Source: Gammaproteobacteria bacterium
GTDB lineage: Bacteria; Pseudomonadota; Gammaproteobacteria; Pseudomonadales; Azotimanducaceae
NCBI GenBank assembly: GCA_009840715.1
Contig: VXNE01000606.1
Span: 1-5,418 of the forward strand
Direction of reading: 5' to 3'
DNA length: 5,418 nucleotides
In this document: one piece after another, positions 1 through 5,418 of the stretch
How the letters are laid out: each line of letters begins with the position of its first letter
How positions within the stretch are numbered: position 1 is the first letter of the stretch
The notes under the pieces: generated by a model
Told to the model about the DNA's origin: nothing
The model's input: the letters and a program-made list of their open reading frames with translations, nothing else
The model's database searches: none
Program-made: the position numbers and the translations under genes

Positions 1-543
1 TGGCGGCTGGATGCGGGCATGGACCTCGGCGTTGACCCGGACGCGGGCGAGCGTCTCCCACGTCCGGACGCCGACGAACGCGAAGCCCGTGCCTCCGATG
101 CGGGCCAGGCGGGACGCGATCCGGTCGTCCAAATCGGTTGCTGCCACGCCGACCAGCGCGGCAGCGTCGTCCGCCGGGAGCAGCGGTCCTGGCTCTGTGT
201 CCGGAGGCTCCATCCATGCGATGCCGTCGACTCCGAACCTGACGGCTACCGCGCCCGCGGGCAGGTGCAACGTGTAGTCGTCGCGACCCCGGTCCCTGGC
301 GAGGACCCAGGCCGTGCCGAGCGTGGGGTGTCCGGCGAACGGCAGCTCCTGCGCCGGCGTGAAGATGCGCACGTCCGCCTGGTCCTCGTCCTCGTCGACC
401 ACGAACGTGGTCTCCGAGAGGTTCATCTCCCGGGCGATGGCCAGCATCACCCCGGCCGAGAGATCGGCGCAGTCGCGCACGACCGCCAGTGGGTTGCCCC
501 CAAGCGGTCGTTCCGCGAACACGTCGACGATCGTGCAGTCCAT
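1..543 (-). CDS. PhzF family isomerase/epimerase (N-terminal part, truncated by window edge)
   Basis: This gene runs off the left edge: 181 codons without a stop, against a usual family length of about 260-300 residues. The start is ATG at 543-541 on the minus strand. Seen in the translation: VDVFAERPLGGNPLAVV at residues 6-22, MNLSETTFV at 40-48 and RIFTPAQELPFAGHPTLG at 59-76. These are the hallmark blocks of the PhzF / diaminopimelate-epimerase-like fold. Glu44 in the NLSET block corresponds to the catalytic glutamate of PhzF, and His72 lies in the conserved GHP motif. The second half of the fold, with the other active-site residues, is outside the window. PhzF itself isomerises a dihydro-hydroxyanthranilate in phenazine synthesis, but most family members sit in genomes without phenazine genes and have unknown substrates, so the phenazine role should not be assumed. 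No clear Shine-Dalgarno precedes the ATG. An in-frame TTG five codons upstream is possible but less likely. It is divergent from the SDR gene. Confidence 0.9.
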   Translation of the reverse strand, partial: MDCTIVDVFAERPLGGNPLAVVRDCADLSAGVMLAIAREMNLSETTFVVDEDEDQADVRIFTPAQELPFAGHPTLGTAWVLARDRGRDDYTLHLPAGAVAVRFGVDGIAWMEPPDTEPGPLLPADDAAALVGVAATDLDDRIASRLARIGGTGFAFVGVRTWETLARVRVNAEVHARIQPP

Positions 544-582
544 GGGAATTGGCCGCAAGTGGAAGGAGCGACGGCCGGCAGG

Positions 583-612
583 TTGCGCCGCGTCGCGCGT
601 GGCCTGTACCGT
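583..612 (+). promoter_or_regulatory. candidate sigma-70-like promoter for the SDR-led operon
   Basis: TTGCGC at 583-588 and TACCGT at 607-612 are separated by 18 bp, a permissible spacing for a sigma-70-type promoter. Each box matches its consensus at only about half the positions. The site lies in the 100-bp divergent gap and would give a 5' leader of roughly 25 nt before the ATG at 644. It is the best candidate I see, but in DNA this GC-rich such matches are weak evidence. Confidence 0.25.
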
Positions 613-629
613 AGCACGCGCCCGCCGAC

Positions 630-637
630 AGGAGGAG
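630..637 (+). promoter_or_regulatory. strong ribosome binding site of the SDR gene
   Basis: AGGAGGAG lies six nucleotides before the ATG at 644. It is a near-ideal Shine-Dalgarno and decides the start. The open frame extends far upstream, to 314, but that extension overlaps the divergent PhzF-family gene in antisense and lacks SDR character. Confidence 0.85.
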
Positions 638-643
638 CTGGCG

Positions 644-1447
644 ATGACCCCCGAGATCCCGGATGACGACGGCCTGCAGGGCAAGGTCGCGATCGTCACC
701 GGCGCCGGTGCGCGCGAGGACGGCATCGGCAACGGCCGGGCCGCCGCGATCCTCCTTGCCGCCGGCGGTGCGCGAGTGCTTTGCGTCGACCGCGACGTGG
801 CGCTCGCGGAGCGCACGGTCGCGATGATCCGGGACGCCGGAGGGACGGCGGAGGCGTTCGAGGCGGACGTGACGCGCGCGGCCGACTGCGAGGCCATGGT
901 GGAGGCCGCGGTGTCGCACTGGGGACGCCTCGACATCCTCGACAACAACGTGGGAATCGGCAGCCGCGGCAACGTGGTGGAAGAGGACCCGGCCCGCTGG
1001 CGGCGCGTCATGGCGGTGAACGTAGACAGCATGTTCCTCGCGTGCCGGGCGGTGATCCCGGCCATGCGCGAAGCCGGCGGCGGCGCCATCGTCAACGTCT
1101 CCTCCATCTCGGCGCTGCGACCGCGGGGACTCACGACCTACAGCGTCTCGAAGAGCGCGGTCATCGGGCTGACGAAAGCGATGGCCGTGGACCACGGTCC
1201 GGAAGGGATCCGCGTCAACTGCGTCGCGCCGGGTCCGGTCTACACGCCCATGGTCTACGGCCGCGGCATGGCCCCCGAGGCGCGGGAACGGCGCGTGCGC
1301 GCTTCCGTGCTCGGGGTGGAGGGCACGGGCTGGGACATCGGCCACGCGGTGCGCTTCCTCGCCTCTGACCGGGCCCGGTACATCACGGGACAGGTGCTTG
1401 TCGTGGACGGCGGCACGACGTTACGGGGGCCGAGCCGGGACACATGA
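644..1447 (+). CDS. SDR family NAD(P)-dependent oxidoreductase
   Basis: This encodes a 267-residue classical short-chain dehydrogenase/reductase, a usual length for the family. The start is set by the Shine-Dalgarno at 630-637. The Rossmann nucleotide-binding motif starts at Thr19-Gly20 and ends in Gly27-Ile-Gly29, with a glycine-rich loop three residues longer than the classic TGxxxGxG. Asp49 at the end of the second beta strand suggests NAD(H) rather than NADP(H). NNVG at 101-104 stands for the usual NNAG. The catalytic residues are Asn126, Ser154 (in NVSS), Tyr166 and Lys170 (YSVSK). N192-CVAPG-197 and the C-terminal ITGQVLVVDGG block are typical. No signal peptide is seen, so it should be cytoplasmic. 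It would oxidise an alcohol or reduce a carbonyl, but the substrate cannot be told from sequence. It is the first gene of the operon, and its TGA overlaps the ATG of the next gene (ATGA, 1444-1447). Confidence 0.95.
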   Translation: MTPEIPDDDGLQGKVAIVTGAGAREDGIGNGRAAAILLAAGGARVLCVDRDVALAERTVAMIRDAGGTAEAFEADVTRAADCEAMVEAAVSHWGRLDILDNNVGIGSRGNVVEEDPARWRRVMAVNVDSMFLACRAVIPAMREAGGGAIVNVSSISALRPRGLTTYSVSKSAVIGLTKAMAVDHGPEGIRVNCVAPGPVYTPMVYGRGMAPEARERRVRASVLGVEGTGWDIGHAVRFLASDRARYITGQVLVVDGGTTLRGPSRDT

Positions 1448-2307
1448 ACGGGTTGCGCGGATTGTGGGTGGCCGGCCCGTTGCTCGGGCTGTGCGTGGCC
1501 GTGTGGGCACAGGAGGGGACCCCGCGCTATCCGCCGACCCTGCCGGACGCGAGCGTCCACGTGTACAAGACCGTCGGCGAGACGGCGCTCAGGCTGTGGG
1601 TCTTCGAGCCCCATGGGCACGAGGCTTCGGATCGCCGCCCCGCCGCCGTGTTTTTCTTCGGCGGCGGCTGGCGAACGGGATCGCCTGCCCAGTTCGAGCG
1701 CCAGGCGAAGGCGTTGCGCGATCGCGGCATGGTGGGCATCGTCGCCGACTACCGGGTCTCGTCGAGGCATGGAACGCGGCCCTGGCACGCGGTGGCCGAT
1801 GCCCACGATGCCCTGCGTTGGGTGGCGTCCCATGCGACCGAACTCGGGATCGACCCGGAGCGCATGGCCGCGGCGGGAGGTTCTGCGGGCGGGCATCTTG
1901 CGGCTGCGACAGCTTCGCTGGCCGACCCGGAGGGCCAGGATCGGGCGCCCGTGCGGCCGAACGCACTCGTCCTCTTCAATCCGGCGGTGGTGATGGCGGA
2001 CGTCGAGGGGGTCTTCGACGCGCCCGAACAACTCGTCGAGCGCTTCGAGCGACGGCTCGAGGCCATGTCGCCCTACCACCACCTCGCCGCCGGCCATCCG
2101 CCGACGCTGGTATTGCACGGCATCGCTGACGCCCTCGTGCCTGCGGACACGGCGGTCGCGTACTGCGACCGGATCGCCTCGCTCGGCGGCGATTGCGAGA
2201 TCGTCCTGTACGGCGGCGCGCCACACGGCTTCTTCAACCGGGCGCCGCATTTCGAGCGAACGCTCTTGCAGATGACGCGGTTCCTCGAGAGGCTCGGCTG
2301 GCTGTGA
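1444..2307 (+). CDS. exported alpha/beta hydrolase (esterase/lipase-like)
   Basis: A 287-residue protein starting at an ATG that overlaps the SDR stop by 4 bp. Residues 1-22 look like a Sec signal peptide: Arg5, a hydrophobic stretch at 7-20, and a likely cut after VWA at 22. The cysteine at 17 is not in a proper lipobox. The mature part is an alpha/beta hydrolase of the acetyl-esterase / hormone-sensitive-lipase-like type. VFFFGGGW at 69-76 is the oxyanion-hole block, with Phe where many relatives have His. VADYRVSSRHGT follows at 100-111. GGSAGG at 145-150 holds the nucleophile Ser147. LHGIADALVP at 224-233 gives Asp229, and GAPHGFFN at 258-265 gives His261, completing the triad. It would hydrolyse a carboxylic ester in the periplasm or outside. 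The substrate is unknown; sugar acetyl esters are one possibility. No strong Shine-Dalgarno is present, which fits translational coupling to the SDR gene. Its TGA overlaps the GTG start of the next gene. Confidence 0.93.
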   Translation: MNGLRGLWVAGPLLGLCVAVWAQEGTPRYPPTLPDASVHVYKTVGETALRLWVFEPHGHEASDRRPAAVFFFGGGWRTGSPAQFERQAKALRDRGMVGIVADYRVSSRHGTRPWHAVADAHDALRWVASHATELGIDPERMAAAGGSAGGHLAAATASLADPEGQDRAPVRPNALVLFNPAVVMADVEGVFDAPEQLVERFERRLEAMSPYHHLAAGHPPTLVLHGIADALVPADTAVAYCDRIASLGGDCEIVLYGGAPHGFFNRAPHFERTLLQMTRFLERLGWL

Positions 2308-4889
2308 AGAGAGCTGCGCGCGGATGGCTTGTCGCCGGCCTGCTGACGGCGAGCGCGGCGGCCGCTCCGGCGGACCCGGACTACCTGCCGCCCGCGTTGC
2401 GCGCGGAGGTGGAAGCGCTCAAGCGCGCCGTCGAGGCGGAACCGACGGGTGCGGACACCCTGGTGGTGCGGGCGCGCGTGCTGGCGGACTGGATCGACGC
2501 CATCGGGCTGGCCGGCGATCCGGACGCGCTGACCGTCACCGGGGCGCACGTGCGGTCCTACATCCGGGCGGCCATGTGGGGAACACATCACTCCATCCCG
2601 AACCAGTACGCCGGCGACCCTCCCGATGCGGCCACGCTGGCCCTGCGCAGCGCGGAGATCGACGTGTTCGTGCGCGCGTACCGGCTGCGCGACGAAGAAC
2701 CCGAGGCGATCGGTACGCTTGCCGCGGAGAGCCTCGGACCGTTCGAGGCTGGCGGGTTGGTTACGATTCGCCAAACCTGGACCGCCGGCAGCCGCGGCAT
2801 GCGACAGGGTGGCCGGATTCACGTCGACCGGCATTTCGCTTCCGGCTTCGGCGCCTACCAGACAGTCGATTCGGGCGGCGAGGGGTACGTCACGGCTGCC
2901 ACGGACGACCCTGATGCGGCGTTCGCGGCGGAGTGGACGGACGGCGCCCTGAGCTTCGCCCTGGTGCGAGGAGACGTCGATCCCGGCAGGACCGTCACGA
3001 TCACCTACGGCGACACCACGGGCGGCGGGCCGGGTCTGCGGGTTGGAACGGTGTCCGGCGAGAACATCCCGCTGCGTTTGCGGGTCGAGATCGACGGTTC
3101 CGGCGTGGCCTTCCGGCTGCCGAGCCAGCCCTTCGTCGTTGAAGGTGCGACCGTCGCGGGCGTCCACGGCTTCGCGCCGAGCATCGTCACGCCCGGCGAA
3201 CGGTTCGAGCTGTCGGTGCGGGCGGAGGACCAGTACTACAACCGCGCCACGGGACCGGTGCCGGCCTTCAACGTCTTCGTGGACGGCAAAGTGCGGGGCT
3301 CCACGACGGCTGGCGGTCCCGCGATACAGAGCGTGACCCTCGCCCTCGAGAAGCGGGGCCCGCACTGGATCGCGCTGCGGTCGCAGGACGGCAACATCGG
3401 AGGCGTCGCCAACCCCGTGCTGGTCGAGGAGCGGCCGGCGCGGCGCATCTTCTGGGGAGACACGCACGGTCATTCCGGATACGCCGAGGGTATGGGGACG
3501 GTCGACCACTTCCTGCGCTTCGCCCGCGACGACGCCCGCCTCGACTTCGTGACGCACTCCGAGCACGACACCGCGCTCGACGACGGCGAGTGGCGCCTGA
3601 TGCGGGAGACGACGGCCCGGTACGACGCGCCCGGCAAGTTCATCCCGTACCTCGGCTACGAATGGACGATGCGGGCGACGAACGGCGGTCACCACAACGT
3701 CCTGTTCCGCGGCATCGAGGGCCGCGAGCGCGTGTCCGCCCTGGAGTACCCGACGCTCTCGCTGCTCTACCAGGAGCTCCGCGCGCGTTACCCGGCGCGC
3801 GAAGTGCTGACGATCCCCCACGCCCATCAGCCCGGCGACGCGCGACACTCGGACCCGCAGCTCGAACCGCTCATCGAGGTCATGTCGATGCACGGCACGT
3901 TCGCGTGGTTCGCGCGCAACTACTTGTCCCGGGGACACCAGGTGGGCTTCGTCGCCGCATCCGACGACCACGCGTCGCATCCGGGCTATGCCCCGCCCCG
4001 GGCGCGTTCGCTCGCGCAGCGCGGGGGCCTCGCGGCCGTGCTCGCGCCGGAACGCTCCCGCGACGCGCTGTTTGACGCCATGCGGGCGCGGCGCACCTAT
4101 GCAGCCAGCCTGGACCGGATGATCCTCCGCTTCTCGGTGAACGGGGCCGGGATGGGCGAGCGCACGGCGTTCTCCCCGGTGCGCCACATCGAGGGGCAGG
4201 TCGTGGGCAACGAGCCAATCGATACCGTGACGGTATTCCGGAACGACGAACCGATCTGGTCGCGGGACTACCGGACGGATGTTCGGGACGTGGCCGGGGT
4301 GGACCCGCTCATGGTCCAGCTGTCCTTCGAGTCTGACGCGACGCCTCGCCACTGGGGCGACACGCCCCGCGGCTGGCGCACCTGGCGGGGCACGCTGACG
4401 CTCGACGGCGGACGCATCGCGTGGGTGGGCGGACTCGATTTCACGAACCGTTTCGCGCACGTCCTGGAACGCGAGCGCCGCACCATCCGGTTCGCGACGC
4501 TGACGCGCGGCGATGCGAGCCGCATCGAAATGTGGGTCGACCGGCTGCGGCCCGACCCCGCGTTGGTGCTGGAACTGGACGAGACCGTCGAGCAGGGCGC
4601 GGGACCACCGACGTGGCGGGCGCCTGCGAGAATCCCGGGAGCGGTCATACGGCTTCCCCTCAACGACATCCGGGACGGCTGGCTGCCGCTTCCAGTCCCG
4701 GTCCCGGGCTACGAGGATGCCATCGCGCTACGGCGCGTCGTGCCGCATGGCGACAGGCACGTGGAGTTCGCGTTCACCGACGAGGACGATCCTCGGCAGG
4801 GGGACTACTACTACGTGCGCGCAACCCAGGCCAACGACGGGTTGGTCTGGTCCAGCCCGATTTGGGTGGGCGGGTATCCCCATCGGTGA
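2304..4889 (+). CDS. exported DUF3604 (PHP-like metal hydrolase) protein
   Basis: The start is GTG at 2304, overlapping the preceding TGA (GTGA, 2304-2307), with a purine-rich GAGAGG about 10 nt upstream. It gives an 861-residue protein whose first 21-23 residues form a clean Sec signal peptide (KRAAR, then a hydrophobic core, then AAAAPA). The open frame extends 37 codons further up, but that extension would bury the signal. Residues 24-140 are mostly helical-looking, 145-275 beta-rich, and 290-377 Ig-like. From 381 comes the DUF3604 core. It contains FWGDTHGHSGY (383-393), THSEHD (417-422), GYEWT (451-455), GGHHNV (461-466), IPHAHQPGD (504-512), EVMSMHGTFAWF (525-536) and ASDDHASHPGY (552-562). 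The HxH, HD, Glu, His and final DxH pattern resembles the PHP phosphoesterase metal site, so a multi-metal hydrolase is inferred; no reaction is established to my knowledge. Residues about 640-861 are beta-rich and end in WSSPIWVG. It is the last gene of the operon, probably periplasmic. Confidence 0.92.
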   Translation: MKRAARGWLVAGLLTASAAAAPADPDYLPPALRAEVEALKRAVEAEPTGADTLVVRARVLADWIDAIGLAGDPDALTVTGAHVRSYIRAAMWGTHHSIPNQYAGDPPDAATLALRSAEIDVFVRAYRLRDEEPEAIGTLAAESLGPFEAGGLVTIRQTWTAGSRGMRQGGRIHVDRHFASGFGAYQTVDSGGEGYVTAATDDPDAAFAAEWTDGALSFALVRGDVDPGRTVTITYGDTTGGGPGLRVGTVSGENIPLRLRVEIDGSGVAFRLPSQPFVVEGATVAGVHGFAPSIVTPGERFELSVRAEDQYYNRATGPVPAFNVFVDGKVRGSTTAGGPAIQSVTLALEKRGPHWIALRSQDGNIGGVANPVLVEERPARRIFWGDTHGHSGYAEGMGTVDHFLRFARDDARLDFVTHSEHDTALDDGEWRLMRETTARYDAPGKFIPYLGYEWTMRATNGGHHNVLFRGIEGRERVSALEYPTLSLLYQELRARYPAREVLTIPHAHQPGDARHSDPQLEPLIEVMSMHGTFAWFARNYLSRGHQVGFVAASDDHASHPGYAPPRARSLAQRGGLAAVLAPERSRDALFDAMRARRTYAASLDRMILRFSVNGAGMGERTAFSPVRHIEGQVVGNEPIDTVTVFRNDEPIWSRDYRTDVRDVAGVDPLMVQLSFESDATPRHWGDTPRGWRTWRGTLTLDGGRIAWVGGLDFTNRFAHVLERERRTIRFATLTRGDASRIEMWVDRLRPDPALVLELDETVEQGAGPPTWRAPARIPGAVIRLPLNDIRDGWLPLPVPVPGYEDAIALRRVVPHGDRHVEFAFTDEDDPRQGDYYYVRATQANDGLVWSSPIWVGGYPHR

Positions 4890-5033
4890 GACGCATGCGC
4901 TGCCCTCACGGGCGCTTTGCGCTGTGACCTGATCGCTCGTCGACCGTCCACGGCAAACGCTCCCTGCTCCGCGGCCATCACCGGTCCAAAAGCCGGGTCC
5001 CGCAACACCAAGCGTCACGAACGCTGTCCTCCG

Positions 5034-5203
5034 CCGGAACATCGCCCCGTTTCGAGATCCGGAGGCTGTCGTCAATGTGGGCGGGCCTCCGCAACACAAC
5101 ATCGCCCATATCAAACGGCGAAGTCAGGCTGTGGCGGCGGGCATCCCCCCGGCAATACATCGCCCCATTCAAGTCCGGCAGGTCTGCGAGCGGTCTGCGC
5201 GCC
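5034..5203. repeat. decayed tandem repeats, about 60-bp unit, ACATCGCCC core
   Basis: Three related blocks begin with a CCGG/CCGC-AA-type edge and share the core ACATCGCCC at 5039, 5099 and 5157, spaced 60 and 58 bp apart. A TTC/ATC-AA-rich stretch and then a GGC-rich tail follow each core. AGGCTGT recurs at 5063 and 5126 within the first two blocks. A fourth, weaker block may sit upstream, with CATC at 4976 followed by a similar CC..TCC.AA layout. Divergence between copies is high, so this looks like an old array. Read on the minus strand, the copies give similar short peptide pieces (NGAMYC, DMGDVV, KRGDV), but these fall in different frames, which argues against a coding repeat. Confidence 0.55.
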
Positions 5204-5277
5204 GGCGACGTTTCTTGTCCTCGCGTCCGGTGGCGGCGGGGTTCGCGTCCAAGTCGACACGCCCCGGGGGCCGAGGA

Positions 5278-5299
5278 TGAAATGGGCGATGTTCTGCGG
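5278..5299 (-). repeat. inverted copy of the ACATCGCCC repeat core
   Basis: TGGGCGATGT at 5283-5292 is the exact reverse complement of the core ACATCGCCCA at 5099-5108. The flanks also match: reading the minus strand, a CCGCA edge precedes the core and ATTTCA follows it, against CCGCA and ATATCA in the copy at 5089-5114. It therefore appears to be one unit of the same family in opposite orientation, about 170 bp from its best partner. Confidence 0.5.
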
Positions 5300-5344
5300 A
5301 GCGGCAGCACGCTCTCCCGCATGATCCCGTTGCCCGAGTCGAGG

Positions 5345-5395
5345 CCGGTGCTCAGCGCGCCGCCCGCCCGCTGCAAAGCGGGCGGCGCGCACCGG
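5345..5395. repeat. strong GC-rich imperfect palindrome / hairpin
   Basis: The arms at 5355-5367 and 5378-5390 are perfect 13-bp reverse complements around a 10-nt loop. Outside them CCGGT (5345-5349) pairs with ACCGG (5391-5395), leaving a 5-nt bulge on the left arm. A second register pairs 5364-5372 with 5377-5385 and leaves GCAA, a GNRA tetraloop. No T-run follows on either strand, so it is not a classic intrinsic terminator. It could be a REP-like element, a factor-assisted transcription end, or a protein site between this region and the next gene. Confidence 0.6.
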
Positions 5396-5418
5396 GCGGC
5401 GTCGACCGGTCCGTAAAC

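Larger units (their letters stand above)
4890..5418. other. 529-bp gene-poor region downstream of the operon
   Basis: I find no convincing gene here. Several open frames of 66-135 codons exist on both strands, but they overlap each other, lack good ribosome sites and show no recognisable domain. The region holds a weak GCCC/GGGC hairpin at 4902-4913 just after the operon, without a T-run. It also holds the degenerate repeats around ACATCGCCC and a strong GC palindrome near the right edge, listed separately. No tRNA, transposase or CRISPR structure is visible. Confidence 0.6.

Noticed and set aside
314..643. Upstream extension of the SDR reading frame
   Set aside because: It overlaps the PhzF-family gene in antisense over most of its length, and the strong Shine-Dalgarno sits directly before the ATG at 644.
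698..730. Longer glycine-rich loop in the SDR, as a possible insertion error
   Set aside because: SDRs with a TGAG...GIGNG-type extended loop are a known variety, and the frame is intact on both sides.
1648..1671. Loss of the usual oxyanion-hole histidine (FFGGGW instead of HGGGW) as a sign of an inactive hydrolase
   Set aside because: From memory, FFGGGW together with the ADYRV-SRHGT block is common in one branch of these hydrolases, and the Ser-Asp-His triad is intact.
1255..2250. Open frame of 331 codons on the minus strand opposite the alpha/beta hydrolase
   Set aside because: Arg-rich shadow frame with no domain, wholly antisense to a well-supported gene pair.
2073..4460. Open frame of 795 codons on the minus strand, antisense to the DUF3604 gene
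   Set aside because: It is rich in Arg, Gly, Val and Ala with no recognisable domain, as expected from the complementary frame of a GC-rich gene. The plus strand here encodes clear family motifs.
4896..4922. Intrinsic terminator after the operon (GCCC-TCAC-GGGC followed by GCTTTG)
   Set aside because: The stem is only four to five pairs and the T-run is three bases, too weak to call.
4978..5376. Open frames of 66-135 codons in the 3' region as small genes
   Set aside because: They overlap on both strands, have no good ribosome sites or domains, and the repeat copies fall in different frames, which points to non-coding repeats.
4938..5412. Direct repeats CGTCGACCGTCC (4938-4949) and CGTCGACCGGTCC (5400-5412) as ends of a mobile element
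   Set aside because: They are short, contain the palindrome GTCGAC, differ by an inserted base and flank no transposase or integrase; chance is a sufficient explanation.

Overview
The window is very GC-rich throughout, with strong G/C bias at third codon positions. It carries two proteins with Sec-type export signals, which suggests a high-GC Gram-negative bacterium, perhaps an uncultured proteobacterium or a member of a similar phylum. No 16S rRNA or other taxonomic marker is present, so the placement is inference only.

Layout: (1) 1-543, minus strand: the N-terminal 181 codons of a PhzF-family isomerase/epimerase, cut by the left edge. (2) 544-643: a 100-bp divergent intergenic region with a weak candidate promoter and a very good Shine-Dalgarno for the gene to its right. 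(3) 644-4889, plus strand: a tightly packed three-gene operon. It encodes a cytoplasmic short-chain dehydrogenase/reductase (SDR), an exported alpha/beta-hydrolase (esterase-like), and a large exported DUF3604 protein with a PHP-like metal-dependent hydrolase core. Both junctions are 4-bp stop/start overlaps (ATGA and GTGA), so translational coupling is likely. (4) 4890-5418: no convincing gene. This stretch holds a decayed series of roughly 60-bp repeats built around ACATCGCCC, one inverted copy of the same core, and a strong GC-rich imperfect palindrome near the right edge.

Working together (inference): two exported hydrolases, one serine-dependent and one probably metal-dependent, would cleave an ester- or phosphoester-type substrate outside the cytoplasm, and the SDR would oxidise or reduce a product inside. 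No transporter or regulator lies in the window and the substrate cannot be read from the sequence. The protein families are known. The least explained items are the DUF3604 protein with its large N-terminal extension and the repeat-bearing 3' region.
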